A stretch of 64,000 bases of DNA. Origin: an uncultured Lachnospiraceae bacterium (GTDB lineage: Bacteria; Bacillota; Clostridia; Lachnospirales; Lachnospiraceae). Each line of letters opens with the position of its first letter. The stretch's first letter is position 1. A program made the position numbers and the translations under genes. Of this stretch, positions 44,367-54,113 are shown in pieces. The notes beneath the pieces are model-generated. The model was not told where the DNA came from and searched no databases. It saw only the letters and a list, made by a program, of their open reading frames with translations. The DNA lies in the NCBI GenBank assembly GCA_910585295.1, contig CAJUDE010000046.1, positions 1 to 64,000 on the forward strand, in the 5' to 3' direction.

Positions 44367-45298
44367 AATTTCTGCAGCCCCCCGTCGTAAATGGAAAATT
44401 CCCGCTTCCCTTCCGCCCCCAGCCCCAAAAACACAAAGCGGTCAAAAAACCCCCGTTTTAGCCATTGCGACAAATATATCTTTTCCCTCAATTCCTCCAC
44501 CTTCCCCACATGCATCGTCCCTAAAATCCTGCACCCGCAATGGATGACCTCTTCCACTGCCTGGCAGTCTTCCCGGCTTCCCAATTCATCCACCGCAAGG
44601 ACCTGGGGCGACATGCTGCGCACTAAAAGCCGCATCCCTTCCACCTTCGGGCAGGCATCCAACACATCTGTCCGGCACCCCAAATCATTTTGCGGCACCC
44701 CAAAATAGCTGGCCGCGATTTCGCTACGCTCGTCCACCACCCCCACTTTCCTGCCTTTCAGCTCTTTTGTCCCTTCTGACAGCAGGCGGATGCAGTCACG
44801 GAGCATGGTGGTTTTCCCAATCCCTGGCGGGGAAAGGATCAATGTATTATACAGTTCCCCTCCCTGGTGCAGCCAAGGCACTACCCCGCTGGCGCAGCCT
44901 TTTTTCTGCCTTGCCACCCGGATATTCAGGCTGCACAGGCTGCGTATCGCCGTTACCTTCCCCTGCCCGCAGACTGCCTTGCCAGCCACCCCGACCCGAT
45001 GCCCGCCCTGCACGGTAAAAAAACCATTCCTAATTTCTTCTTCCAAAGCATACATAGAATACTGGCTCATCCTTGCCAGCGCCTCCTTCATATCTGATTC
45101 CGACCAGAGGTAACTGTCCCTGGGACGTCCCTGCACCACCTCCCCATTCCTGCCCCAATACCATTCCGCCCCCTTTTCCAATATCATGACAGGCTGCCCT
45201 ACCCGCAGCCTGATTTCTTCCGGTTCCCTGCCCCCAGCAAAGCTTTTTCGGCATAAGCCCCGCAATGCTGCCGGGAATACGCTGATGATTTCCTCCAT
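44360..45298 (-). CDS. spoIIIAA: Stage III sporulation protein AA (ATPase)
   Basis: This secretion-type ATPase is the first gene of the operon. The 312-aa protein shows Walker A S-P-P-G-I-G-K-T-T (about 167), V-V-D-E-R-S-E-I-A and the Walker B-like V-L-A-V-D-E-L-G. The ribosome site is GAGGA. Mother-cell sigma-E control is expected; a CATACATA-like box at 45338-45331 could be the -10, but no matching -35 at proper spacing was found. Confidence 0.93.
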   Translation of the reverse strand: MEEIISVFPAALRGLCRKSFAGGREPEEIRLRVGQPVMILEKGAEWYWGRNGEVVQGRPRDSYLWSESDMKEALARMSQYSMYALEEEIRNGFFTVQGGHRVGVAGKAVCGQGKVTAIRSLCSLNIRVARQKKGCASGVVPWLHQGGELYNTLILSPPGIGKTTMLRDCIRLLSEGTKELKGRKVGVVDERSEIAASYFGVPQNDLGCRTDVLDACPKVEGMRLLVRSMSPQVLAVDELGSREDCQAVEEVIHCGCRILGTMHVGKVEELREKIYLSQWLKRGFFDRFVFLGLGAEGKREFSIYDGGLQKLC

Positions 45299-45444
45299 AA
45301 GTTGTCCTCCTCGCTTCCTGGTTTCATATATATGTATGGGCTGGCTGGGATATTCCTGTTACATCGAAAAACTTTCCCTTACGCGAAGTGCGCATCCATA
45401 TTTTTCTTTTATAGGAGAATCCGAAGGAATTTCCTATAAAATGA

Positions 45445-45486
45445 AAAAAAGGAGCTGTTGCACTAATTACTTAGTGCAACAGCCCC
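45445..45486 (-). terminator. Rho-independent terminator of the large BspA-like gene
   Basis: A 13-bp stem GCTGTTGCACTAA (45454-45466) with loop TTAC (45471-45483 opposite arm) is followed on the minus strand by CTCCTTTTTTT. It ends the gene at 45516-49157. Confidence 0.9.
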
Positions 45487-45515
45487 AAAGCATATCCCAA
45501 CTCCAACTGATTTTC

Positions 45516-48500
45516 CTATTTCGTCCTTACCGTCTTCACCTTTGACCAGCTAGAATACAGCCTGCGTGTTTTTCCATTTTCCTCCACTGTTTTCCAAGTA
45601 CGGATTTTGACGTAATATTTTTTCTTCGCCAGTTTCTTCTTTATGGATTTTGAAATAATTTTATTTTTCTTCACCAAGGCTGTTTTTGTGTCTTTCTTTT
45701 TGAATTTGCTGTTTGTGGAATAAGCGATCTGATAGCCTGTGGTTTGCTTCGCCTGCTTCTTCCATTTCACGGTAAACCCTTTTTTCAAGGGCGTTATTTT
45801 CGTGATGGAAGTGCCTTTTGGCACAATGTCAAATGTCTTTTCCACAATCCCTACATAATTGCCTTGAAGCGTAATTGTTACCGTATAGGTCCCCACATTC
45901 TTCCTGCCAGGCCCATAAGACACTTTATAGTCCTGTTTTTCTTTTAACGGGGTTCCCTGGCTGTCTTTTACAATAACAGAAGGTTTCCTGGGCTTGCCGT
46001 TATAGACATACGAGGCCTGAGCCAACTCTATGGTTTTTGCAGCGTAAATCACCGTTTCACGTTCCACCGCCATGCAGGATTTCCGTTTGCACTGCACCAG
46101 GATTTTCCCATCTTTCTGCGTGGTCGCCCTTGCCAAGGTCGTCTTACTGTCATGCCCAAGGGCTGGGATTTCTTTCATCTGGGTCAATATTTTTCCACAG
46201 ACAGAGCAATAAATCCCCATAGTATTCCCAGGATTTGTGCAATTTGGCTGGGCTGCCGGCTCCCTGACTGGCTTATGGCTCCCCAGGACTTCCTTTTGGG
46301 CTTTCAATACCTGATTGCAGACGGAGCAATGGCTCCCTTCCGTTTTTCCCGGCTTGGCGCAAGTGGCTGGGACCGCCTCATCCTTCACTTCTGTATGGCT
46401 GCCTTTCACTTCTTCCGGTTCCTTCAATACCTGGCCGCAAACAGCGCAGTGGCTCCCCTCTGTCCTCCCTGGCTGGATGCAAGTGCCTGGGACTGCCTCA
46501 TCCTTTACCTCCGTATGCCCGGATGGAGGCGCTGTATTCTTAGTTACCAGCCCGCAGGATGTACAGATTAAGACCTCTTCCCCCTCTGAGGTGCAACTGG
46601 TGCTTTCTGTAAACAGCTTCTTATTTTCGTGGCTGTTATGTTCCCCCACAACCTCATAGCCCATCCGATAGTATTTTGCATAATCTTTGGCAAAACTCGT
46701 TTCCCCTACCTGTAAAACTAGGTCCGCGCTGCAGCCGCTAAATGCGGCGTCCCTAATATACAATATAGACTCCGGCACCCGGAGCTTTTTCAGCTTCCCA
46801 CAATCCGCAAAAGCAGAATGCCCTATGGTGGAAGCCCCCTCAGCCACCGCCGCTTCCCCTTCTTTGCCTTCCGGGCAGTAAATAACTTCTGCCTTCCCTG
46901 CGTCATAGAGGGTTCCGTCTTCCGAAGCATACTGTGCATTCCCATCTTCGGCCACGATTTCTGTCAGGCTTCCACAGCCGGAAAATGCAAAAGGCCCTAT
47001 CTGCGCCAGGCTTGATGGAAGCGCAAGCTTCCCTAAACTGCCGCATCCGCGAAACGCATATTCCCCAATGCTTTCTGTCCCTGAATGCAATGTAATTTCC
47101 GTTAGCGCCGCACAATCCGCAAACGCATACTGCCCTATCATTTTCACATGCCCAGGGATAGCAATAGACCCTACCCCGCTTCCCCAAAATGCGGCGAAGC
47201 CTATGCGTTCCAATGTTTCTGGGAATGCAGCGCCCTCTGCTGATTTTCCGCCAGGCCAACAAATAAGGCTTGTTTTTTCTTTGTTGTACAAGATCCCTTG
47301 CTCCGAAGCAAACGCCTGGCTCTCTTCTGGCACAGTAAATTCTTCCAATGCGCTGCAATTGCCAAATGCATATTCCCCGATTTCCGAGATGGCCGCAGCC
47401 AATTCAACCTTTTCCAAATTCCTGCACCCATAAAATGCATAAGCGCCCAAGGACGCCACCCCTTCCGGGACTGTAAATGCCGCCTGCCCCATGCCAGGAT
47501 GGTTGGGCGGGCAGCAAACCAGCTCAGCCATCCCCTCTTTGTACAGCACGCCGCTTTCATCTGAATCATAGGCTGGATTCTCCCCATCCACCACAATGGA
47601 AGCAAGGGCGCCGCACCCTTCCCAGGCTGTAGGGTCAACCATGCCCACTTTTGCCGGCAGCCTTACCTCTGGCAGCATGCTGCAGCCTTGGAAGGCATAC
47701 ATCCCAATACTCCCTATATTTTCTGGCAGCACAATCTCCCCCAGGCTCCCACAGCCAGAGAAAAAATAGGAAGGGACATCTGGCATATTCCCACTCATTT
47801 TTACTTTCCCAAGGCTGCCGCAGCCCTGGAAAACAGAAGCCCCTGCTGCACTTACTGTATCGGGAAGCGCGATTTCCCGAAGCCCGCTGCAGCCGGAAAA
47901 CGCATACATCCCAATGGATTCCACACCTTCTGGCAAAGCTGCCCCTGTCAGCCCTGCACAGCCAAAAAATGCATAAGGCTCTATTTTTTTCACCTCTGCT
48001 GCAACGGCTGCATCCCCTGACTTCCCTGCAGGGCAGCAAACCAACGCCGCCATATCCTTACTATACAAAATCCCTTCTGCTGAGGCATAGTTTTGGTTCA
48101 ACCCGTCCACCTCAATTGCCGTAAGGCTGGCGCAGCCCTGAAATGCCTGCCCCCCGATCACTCCCACATTTTTGGGTATATTCACCGCCAGCAAACTTTT
48201 GCAGTCTAAAAAGGCGTTATCCCCAATAGAGGACACGCTTTCTGGGATTACAACCTCTGACAAACGCCCGCAAGACTGAAAAGCAGAAGCCCCAATCTCC
48301 TCCACACCTTCTGGGATTGTAATGCGTTCCAGCCCGCAGCCACTAAACGCAGATGACGTAACCTGTGTTAAATTCCCAGCATTCAGCTTCACTTCTGCCA
48401 AATCGCTGCAGCCGCTAAATGCAGCGTTCCCTAACTCTGCCACGCTGGCTGGGAGGTCCACCCGCGCCAAAGAAATGCAATTCCCAAAAGCAAACTCCCC

Positions 48501-49157
48501 GATGGAAACCACCCCTTCGGGGATATCCACCCCAGTCAGGAGATGGCAGTTCCCAAAAGCAAGCCTCCCAATGGAGGACACCCCCTCTGGGATGGCAACG
48601 TCCCCTTCCCGCCCCAAAGGGCAGAAAATCAATTCTGCCATGTCTTTGCTGTAAAGGATCCCATCCCTAGAAGCATAATAAGGGTTCCTGCTGTCCACGG
48701 AAATATATTTCAGGCTGATGGCATCTGAAAATGGCACAGGGCCTATCTGTGAGATATTCGCGCCAATTGCCACGGCATACAACGGCCTGCAGTTTGAAAA
48801 CGAATCCCCCAAAGATGTCACAGCTTTCCCATCTATTGTATCAGGGACGGCAATCACGCTGCTGTCCCCAAGATAGCGTGTCAGTTCCAATGTACCATCC
48901 TTTTTTTCCACATATTCATAATCTCCGGACGCACGCCCCTGCGCATCCTGGTCAGGCCCTTCCCTAACCGTTTCCTGCCCTAAGCCAGGTTCCTCCACTG
49001 CCGTCCCTTCCTGCCCTTTTAGAGCCTCTTTCCCAACTGTTGCCCCCTGCCCCGAAAGGGTTTCTTGCGCCTGGATGCGAATGCCTGTTGGCAATAGCCC
49101 TGCCAACAAAAATGCTGCCAATACTGCCGCTGTAAAACGCTTACTCTTTTTCAACAT
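45516..49157 (-). CDS. BspA-like leucine-rich repeat surface protein
   Basis: This large secreted, probably cell-surface protein has 1213 aa from the ATG at 49157 (GGGGGAAGGG site). It has a signal peptide (M-L-K-K-S-K-R-F-T-A-A-V to I-Q-A-Q), a Gln/Gly/Glu linker, then about 25 LRR_5 units of the A-F-x-x-C-x-x-L-x-x-V-x-I-P type in blocks separated by Y-A-S-x-x-G-I-L-Y-S-K-D inserts (about 100-800). Three Cys-rich repeats follow (H-T-E-V-K-D-E-A-V-P with C-x2-C-G-x-V-L), and a C-terminal Ig/FN3-like module with a Lys-rich end. LRR_5 proteins bind hosts or microbes. No LPXTG or lipobox is seen. The opening D-Y-E-Y-V-E-K-K-D-G-T-L is the same as in the 3053-3354 remnant. Confidence 0.88.
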   Translation of the reverse strand: MLKKSKRFTAAVLAAFLLAGLLPTGIRIQAQETLSGQGATVGKEALKGQEGTAVEEPGLGQETVREGPDQDAQGRASGDYEYVEKKDGTLELTRYLGDSSVIAVPDTIDGKAVTSLGDSFSNCRPLYAVAIGANISQIGPVPFSDAISLKYISVDSRNPYYASRDGILYSKDMAELIFCPLGREGDVAIPEGVSSIGRLAFGNCHLLTGVDIPEGVVSIGEFAFGNCISLARVDLPASVAELGNAAFSGCSDLAEVKLNAGNLTQVTSSAFSGCGLERITIPEGVEEIGASAFQSCGRLSEVVIPESVSSIGDNAFLDCKSLLAVNIPKNVGVIGGQAFQGCASLTAIEVDGLNQNYASAEGILYSKDMAALVCCPAGKSGDAAVAAEVKKIEPYAFFGCAGLTGAALPEGVESIGMYAFSGCSGLREIALPDTVSAAGASVFQGCGSLGKVKMSGNMPDVPSYFFSGCGSLGEIVLPENIGSIGMYAFQGCSMLPEVRLPAKVGMVDPTAWEGCGALASIVVDGENPAYDSDESGVLYKEGMAELVCCPPNHPGMGQAAFTVPEGVASLGAYAFYGCRNLEKVELAAAISEIGEYAFGNCSALEEFTVPEESQAFASEQGILYNKEKTSLICWPGGKSAEGAAFPETLERIGFAAFWGSGVGSIAIPGHVKMIGQYAFADCAALTEITLHSGTESIGEYAFRGCGSLGKLALPSSLAQIGPFAFSGCGSLTEIVAEDGNAQYASEDGTLYDAGKAEVIYCPEGKEGEAAVAEGASTIGHSAFADCGKLKKLRVPESILYIRDAAFSGCSADLVLQVGETSFAKDYAKYYRMGYEVVGEHNSHENKKLFTESTSCTSEGEEVLICTSCGLVTKNTAPPSGHTEVKDEAVPGTCIQPGRTEGSHCAVCGQVLKEPEEVKGSHTEVKDEAVPATCAKPGKTEGSHCSVCNQVLKAQKEVLGSHKPVREPAAQPNCTNPGNTMGIYCSVCGKILTQMKEIPALGHDSKTTLARATTQKDGKILVQCKRKSCMAVERETVIYAAKTIELAQASYVYNGKPRKPSVIVKDSQGTPLKEKQDYKVSYGPGRKNVGTYTVTITLQGNYVGIVEKTFDIVPKGTSITKITPLKKGFTVKWKKQAKQTTGYQIAYSTNSKFKKKDTKTALVKKNKIISKSIKKKLAKKKYYVKIRTWKTVEENGKTRRLYSSWSKVKTVRTK

Positions 49158-49258
49158 GCCCTTCCCCCTTTGCCTCGCGCGCTTGCATAGTATCCAATGG
49201 AATTTCGCTAGATACCATACAGGCAGCGCACGGATAACCATTTAAAACTACGGTAAAT

Positions 49259-49312
49259 CGCAAAAAGAACCCCGTATCATCTGACAGGCAAATCATACGA
49301 AGTTCTTTTCTT
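49259..49312 (-). terminator. Terminator of rpsU
   Basis: On the minus strand AAAGAAC-TTCGTAT pairs with ATACG-GGTTC and is followed by TTTTTGC. It comes eight bases after the rpsU stop. Confidence 0.75.
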
Positions 49313-49317
49313 AATCT

Positions 49318-49494
49318 TTAATTATATTTACGCTTCCTTGCTGCTTCGGATTTCTTCTTGCGTCTTACGCTTGGCTTTTCGTAATGTTCTCTTTTACGAA
49401 TCTCTTGCTGAATACCAGCCTTTGCACAGTTTCTTTTGAATCTGCGTAAAGCGCTATCCAAAGTCTCGTTCTCTTTAACGATCACATTTGACAT
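49318..49494 (-). CDS. rpsU: 30S ribosomal protein S21
   Basis: The 58-aa S21 starts at 49494: M-S-N-V-I-V-K-E-N-E-T-L-D-S-A-L-R-R-F-K-R, Y-E-K-P-S-V-R-R-K-K-K-S-E-A-A-R. It is full length and in its usual form. A TATAAT promoter is upstream, and a terminator follows. Confidence 0.97.
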   Translation of the reverse strand: MSNVIVKENETLDSALRRFKRNCAKAGIQQEIRKREHYEKPSVRRKKKSEAARKRKYN

Positions 49495-49571
49495 AGTCTC
49501 ACACCTAACCTCCCTCCAGTTGCGTATTGTGCATATTCAACTGTTTGGGTCATTTAATTGCACTGCTATTA

Positions 49572-49599
49572 ATTATAACAGAATTTTCTTGTAAGTCAA
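49572..49599 (-). promoter_or_regulatory. Sigma-A promoter of rpsU
   Basis: TTGACT (49599-49594) and TATAAT (49577-49572) on the minus strand are 16 bp apart, about 78 bp before the S21 start. Confidence 0.8.
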
Positions 49600-49658
49600 C
49601 TACTTTTATGGAAAACTTTTGCAACCAGAACCAATTTTGTCACTGCCCACAATACTCC

Positions 49659-52310
49659 CTAAAGCTGGCCTTCCAGCACAGCCTTCACTTGTGCAATTGC
49701 ATCTGGGATGCCGGACGGGTTTTTGCCGCCTGCCTGGGCCATGTTAGGCCGCCCGCCGCCGCCACCGCCTACTTTCCCAGCAATCGCCTTGATTAAGTTC
49801 CCAGCATGGGCGCCTTTTCCCATAGCCCCATCGGTCGCCATGGCAATTAGGTTCACCTTGCCATCCTTTTCCGAAGCAAGCACGACCACGCCTTCGCCCA
49901 GTTTTTCCTTTAACTGGTCGCCCAGGTCGCGCAGGCCGTTCATATCCACTCCAGCCACGCTAGAAGCAAGGAGCTTCACCCCTTTTACTTCCACTACCTG
50001 CCCCATTACATCTCCCAGGGCATTTTGCGCCGCCTTGCTCTTTAATGATTCATTTTCCCCTTGCAGCGCTTTCAATTCCGCCATCAGATGCTCCAGCTTC
50101 TCAACCAGCCCTGCCGGGTTTGTCTTTACTGCCTTTGCCGCCGCCTGGACTGTCTCCTCCAGCTTGTCATAATACCCAAACACTGCCTTGGAGGTCAAGG
50201 CCTCAATCCTGCGTACCCCGGCTGCGACCCCAGACTCAGAAATAATTTTAAACGCGCTGATGCTGCTAGTATTTTCCACATGGGTGCCGCCACACAGTTC
50301 CACAGAGAAATCACCCATTTTCACCACACGCACAGAATCCCCATATTTCTCACCAAATAATGCCATCGCCCCCGTTTTCTTAGCTTCTTCCAGGCTCATC
50401 ACCTCTGTGACAACAGGAAGGGAGGCTGCTATTTTATCATTGACTATGGCTTCGGTTTGGGCAATCTCTTCTGGCGTCATTGCCGCAAAATGGGAAAAAT
50501 CAAACCTAAGCCTGTCCTCGTTTACATCTGACCCATGCTGTTCCACATGGCTCCCCAGCACTTCCCGAAGCGCTTTTTGCAGTAAGTGGGTGGCGCTGTG
50601 GTTCCTCCCAATCAAGCCGCGTTTCTCCTCGTCTACGGATAATTCCACGATATCCCCTGTTTTGAACATACCGGCTGCCACCACGCCTACATGCCCAACT
50701 TTTCCGCCGCGCAAATGGATGGCGTCTTCCACCTGGAATTTATTTTCCCCGGCAGAAATTATCCCTGTGTCAGCATTTTGCCCGCCCATGGTGGCATAGA
50801 ACGGGGTCTCTTTCACAATAATTGTCCCCCTCTGCCCATCGGACAATGCCTCTGTCAGCTCTGCCTCTGTTGTCAGCACGGTGATTTCTGAACGGTGCGT
50901 AAGGCTGCCATACCCCACAAATTCAGTGGTGATGGAAGCGTCAATTTCATCGTACACTGTGGCGTCCGCCCCCATGTAATTGGTTTCCTTCCTTGCGCTC
51001 CTTGCCTTGTTCCTCTGTTCCTCCATGCATGCCCGGAACCCTTCCCCGTCAATGGAAAACCCTTTTTCCTCCAAAATTTCCTGGGTTAAGTCTACTGGGA
51101 AGCCGTAGGTGTCGTACAATTTAAACGCATGTTCCCCAGAGAGCACATTTGTCCCGGCCTTCGCCATTTCCTCCTGCATTTCTGACAGGATGCTTAAGCC
51201 CTGGTCAATGGTCTTGTCAAACTTCTCTTCTTCCTGGGTCAGCACTTTAAAAATAAATTCTTTCTTCTCTTCTAACTCTGGATATCCATCCTTGCTCTCT
51301 GCAATCACTGTCGCGCTTAATGTGGCAAGGAACCTGCCGCTGATGCCAAGGAGCCTTCCATGGCGCGCCGCCCGCCGAATCAAACGCCGCAGCACATATC
51401 CCCTTCCTTCGTTGCTTGGCATAATGCCGTCGGAAATCATAAAAGTCGCGGAACGCATATGGTCTGTAATCAGCCGGATAGAAATATCGTCCACTTCATC
51501 TTCCTGGTAGGTTTTGCCAGAGACTTCACATACTTTATCCCGAATCGCTTTCATTGTGTCAATGTCAAACACGGAACCCACATCCTGCACCACTACCGCA
51601 AGGCGCTCAAGCCCCATCCCTGTGTCGATATTTTTTGTTGCAAGCTCCTCGTAATTCCCATGCCCGTCACCGTCAAATTGGGTGAATACGTTGTTCCACA
51701 CTTCCATAAATCGGTCACAGTCGCAGCCCACTTTACAGTCTGGGCTGCCGCAGCCATATTGTTCCCCACGGTCATAATAAATCTCAGAGCATGGCCCGCA
51801 CGGCCCTGCCCCATGCTCCCAGAAATTATCGCATTTGCCATTTTCATCCCGATAAAACCGGGTAATTTTCTCTGCTGGGACCCCTACTTCCTTCGTCCAG
51901 ATTTCAAACGCCTCATCGTCCTCCCCATAAATGGAGGGGTAGAGCCGTTCTGGCTCCATGCCAATGGTTTCTGTCAAAAATTCCCAGCTCCAGGCAATTG
52001 CCTCACGCTTAAAATAATCCCCAAAGGAAAAATTTCCCAGCATTTCAAAAAAAGTAAGGTGCCTTGCCGTCTTCCCGACATTCTCAATATCCCCGGTCCG
52101 GATACATTTCTGGCAAGTGGTCACCCGCTTTTTGGGCGGGATCTCCTGTCCAGTAAAATATGGCTTTAAGGGCGCCATCCCTGCATTGATTAACAATAAG
52201 CTGTTATCATTATGCGGCACCAAGGAAAAACTTTTCATTGCCAGGTGTTCCTTGCCCTCAAAAAATTCCAGATACATCCTGCGCAGTTCATTCACTCCAT
52301 ATTTCTTCAC
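49659..52310 (-). CDS. alaS: Alanine--tRNA ligase
   Basis: The likely start is the GTG at 52310, eight bases after GGAGG, since the frame's earlier GTG lies inside that site. The 883-aa enzyme shows the class II catalytic core (F-F-E-G-K-E-H, T-C-Q-K-C-I-R-T-G-D-I, G-M-G-L-E-R), the editing domain H-S-A-T-H-L-L (H-x3-H) and C-G-G-T-H-V, and the C-Ala domain (G-G-G-G-G-R-P-N-M-A-Q-A-G-G). No T-box leader is visible in the 300 bp upstream. Confidence 0.97.
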   Translation of the reverse strand: MKKYGVNELRRMYLEFFEGKEHLAMKSFSLVPHNDNSLLLINAGMAPLKPYFTGQEIPPKKRVTTCQKCIRTGDIENVGKTARHLTFFEMLGNFSFGDYFKREAIAWSWEFLTETIGMEPERLYPSIYGEDDEAFEIWTKEVGVPAEKITRFYRDENGKCDNFWEHGAGPCGPCSEIYYDRGEQYGCGSPDCKVGCDCDRFMEVWNNVFTQFDGDGHGNYEELATKNIDTGMGLERLAVVVQDVGSVFDIDTMKAIRDKVCEVSGKTYQEDEVDDISIRLITDHMRSATFMISDGIMPSNEGRGYVLRRLIRRAARHGRLLGISGRFLATLSATVIAESKDGYPELEEKKEFIFKVLTQEEEKFDKTIDQGLSILSEMQEEMAKAGTNVLSGEHAFKLYDTYGFPVDLTQEILEEKGFSIDGEGFRACMEEQRNKARSARKETNYMGADATVYDEIDASITTEFVGYGSLTHRSEITVLTTEAELTEALSDGQRGTIIVKETPFYATMGGQNADTGIISAGENKFQVEDAIHLRGGKVGHVGVVAAGMFKTGDIVELSVDEEKRGLIGRNHSATHLLQKALREVLGSHVEQHGSDVNEDRLRFDFSHFAAMTPEEIAQTEAIVNDKIAASLPVVTEVMSLEEAKKTGAMALFGEKYGDSVRVVKMGDFSVELCGGTHVENTSSISAFKIISESGVAAGVRRIEALTSKAVFGYYDKLEETVQAAAKAVKTNPAGLVEKLEHLMAELKALQGENESLKSKAAQNALGDVMGQVVEVKGVKLLASSVAGVDMNGLRDLGDQLKEKLGEGVVVLASEKDGKVNLIAMATDGAMGKGAHAGNLIKAIAGKVGGGGGGRPNMAQAGGKNPSGIPDAIAQVKAVLEGQL

Positions 52311-52355
52311 GCTAACTTCCTCCACTGTCTGTTTCTCATTTATCTCTGCCGTAGC

Positions 52356-52469
52356 TTAAACGTCTTTTCTGTCACGCAGTTTTTTCCCCAGGAAAAGCCC
52401 GCATCCCGCTACCGCCGCCATGATAATAAATTTTACCGCTGTCTGTATAAAACTGGCGAAAAATGCCAT
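52356..52469 (-). CDS. Small membrane protein upstream of alaS, 37 aa
   Basis: M-A-F-F-A-S-F-I-Q-T-A-V-K-F-I-I-M-A-A-V is followed by a G-C-G-L-F-L-G-K-K-L-R-D-R-K tail. It has one helix with a basic C-terminus, a strong AGGAGG site and its own promoter (52575-52603). It lies 45 bp before alaS and is probably cotranscribed. The function is unknown. Confidence 0.75.
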   Translation of the reverse strand: MAFFASFIQTAVKFIIMAAVAGCGLFLGKKLRDRKDV

Positions 52470-52574
52470 AAAAACACCTCCTGTCAAATACCTTCCACAT
52501 GCGCTAACTTCCACGCGCCCGGGCATATGCCACGCCGCTCCTATGCGCGCTTTTGCGCCTATCTTCCTTCCGAC

Positions 52575-52603
52575 ATGATACCATAGGCAGGCTGGTTTTT
52601 CAA
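52575..52603 (-). promoter_or_regulatory. Sigma-A promoter for the small protein and alaS
   Basis: TTGAAA (52603-52598) and TATCAT (52580-52575) on the minus strand are 17 bp apart. The 100-nt leader holds short GC hairpins (GCGCAAAAGCGC, GGCATATGCC) but no recognisable riboswitch. Confidence 0.6.
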
Positions 52604-52645
52604 GGAATCTTTTGCATCTTGCCCTACCGGATGCAAAACCTTCCC

Positions 52646-53119
52646 TTAAGCCTGCGCATCCTCCAGTAAATTTTCCCCATCTGCCGCCGAGGTCGCAAGC
52701 TCGTCGCACCGCTCGTTCATCTCATGCCCATCATGCCCTTTTACCCAGACAAACTTCACTTTATGGGGTTCCATCGCCTCTAGCAGCTCTTTCCAAAGGT
52801 CAATGTTTTTCACTTGCTTCCCATCTGATTTTTTCCAGCCTTTTTTCACCCAGCTTCCAATCCAACCCTTGTTAAAGGCGTCCACTAGATACTTGGAGTC
52901 TGAATAAAGCTCCACCTGGCAAGGCCTTGTCAATTCCTGCAGGCCGCGGATTGCCGCCATCAGCTCCATCCTGTTATTGGTAGTCTTTTGGTATCCGGCA
53001 GAAATTTCCTTTTTAAACAGCTTGCCTTCCTGGTTCAAATAAGTTAAGACTGCGCCGTATCCGCCAGGCCCGTCGGGGTTGCCCCTTGCCGCGCCGTCTG
53101 TATATATTTTCACTTCCAT
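52646..53119 (-). CDS. rnhA: Ribonuclease HI
   Basis: RNase HI removes RNA from RNA-DNA hybrids. The ATG at 53119 has GGAGG upstream, giving 157 aa. Motifs: Y-T-D-G-A-A-R-G-N-P (first Asp), N-R-M-E-L-M-A-A (Glu), Y-S-D-S-K-Y-L-V (Asp), and W-V-K-G-H-D-G-H-E-M-N-E-R-C-D-E-L-A (loop His and last Asp). All catalytic residues are present. Confidence 0.96.
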   Translation of the reverse strand: MEVKIYTDGAARGNPDGPGGYGAVLTYLNQEGKLFKKEISAGYQKTTNNRMELMAAIRGLQELTRPCQVELYSDSKYLVDAFNKGWIGSWVKKGWKKSDGKQVKNIDLWKELLEAMEPHKVKFVWVKGHDGHEMNERCDELATSAADGENLLEDAQA

Positions 53120-53144
53120 AATTCCCTCCATCTTGCCGCCGTCC

Positions 53145-53903
53145 TTAAACCATTAGTTCCAATACCTGCCCCTCCCGATCCATCGTGAGGATTTTTTGTT
53201 GGTATTTTAAGTTCCTGGGAAGGCTTCTGTATTCCTCGACCAGCCCATATTGTTTCCACAAATGCATAGGGATAATGTACTCTGCGTCCACATGCCCCAA
53301 AAAATAATCTATCCCCAGGAATTTGTCCCCTTCCTGCCTGGGGTCCAGCACCACAAAGGCAAGGCTTACCTTCCTGCCAGAAAGCAAATCTATCTGCCCT
53401 TTGTATGTCTTTTCCTGGCACTCGTTAAATTCCTCCGGCTCCCCTTCCCATCTCCACCAGTTTAAGTCCCCTGCATGGTAAATCACTTTACCTGAAACTG
53501 TGGCCAAAAACGCAACCCCTTCGTCTGTCGATAACAGCGCCTCCACGGTTATGCCGCCCACTTCATATCGTCCCCCCGGCTTCACATACGTGATAGAATC
53601 CTTAACGCTTTCTTCCACACCTATCCGCCGCAGCAGGGAGTTCCCTAGTTTTTTCTTAATCTCTTTTGCAAAAATATAATGGATGTTTGGATATTGCCTT
53701 TTCCATTCCAGCACTTTTGGGTCAAAATGGTCCCTGTGGCTGTGGCTGGAAAATACATAAATTGGCATATCAGCCGGAAGCTTTGGAATTTCCCCATGGT
53801 ATATGCAAGAAGGGACGCTGTCCCCTTTAAAATAATCAAACACCAACGCCACCCCTTCTGTTTCCACGCAAAAGGCGCTGTGGTGGATATAAGTAATTTT
53901 CAT
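53145..53903 (-). CDS. MBL-fold metallo-hydrolase (UlaG-like)
   Basis: The start is at 53903, M-K-I-T-Y-I-H-H-S-A-F, with a GGAGGG site, 252 aa. The metallo-beta-lactamase core shows S-S-H-S-H-R-D-H-F-D (H-x-H-x-D-H), Y-H-A-G-D-L-N-W and a late P-M-H-L-W. The family has varied hydrolase roles; the substrate is unknown. It lies 25 bp before rnhA. Confidence 0.85.
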   Translation of the reverse strand: MKITYIHHSAFCVETEGVALVFDYFKGDSVPSCIYHGEIPKLPADMPIYVFSSHSHRDHFDPKVLEWKRQYPNIHYIFAKEIKKKLGNSLLRRIGVEESVKDSITYVKPGGRYEVGGITVEALLSTDEGVAFLATVSGKVIYHAGDLNWWRWEGEPEEFNECQEKTYKGQIDLLSGRKVSLAFVVLDPRQEGDKFLGIDYFLGHVDAEYIIPMHLWKQYGLVEEYRSLPRNLKYQQKILTMDREGQVLELMV

Positions 53904-54070
53904 GTTTCCCTCCGTATTTTGTGTTTTGCAATTTTCAGGATTATTATAATAGAATTTGGCAGAAATGTATAGCAAAAAATACTTCCGCTATTTCTTGCCA
54001 TATTCCCAAGAAGGCATTTTCACACTTTCGTGTGACAAGACACTAGGAATAGGTAATTAGAAGAAAAAAA

Positions 54071-54105
54071 GGAGCTGGCGCACGAAGCAATTCGCGCGCA
54101 GCTCC
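54071..54105 (-). terminator. Terminator of the sugar operon
   Basis: A GC-rich stem (GGAGCTGCGCGCGAA with TTCGTGCGCCAGCTCC on the minus strand) is followed by TTTTTTTCT. It lies nine bases after the DUF624 gene and closes the GH32/ABC operon. Confidence 0.88.
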
Positions 54106-54113
54106 TTTCCCCC

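Noticed and set aside
45299..45345. Sigma-E promoter for spoIIIAA
   Set aside because: A CATACATA-like box occurs, but the -35 at required spacing is not convincing.
52470..52645. Possible T-box leader for alaS
   Set aside because: No AGGGUGGNACCGCG-type box or specifier stem is seen; only short GC hairpins.
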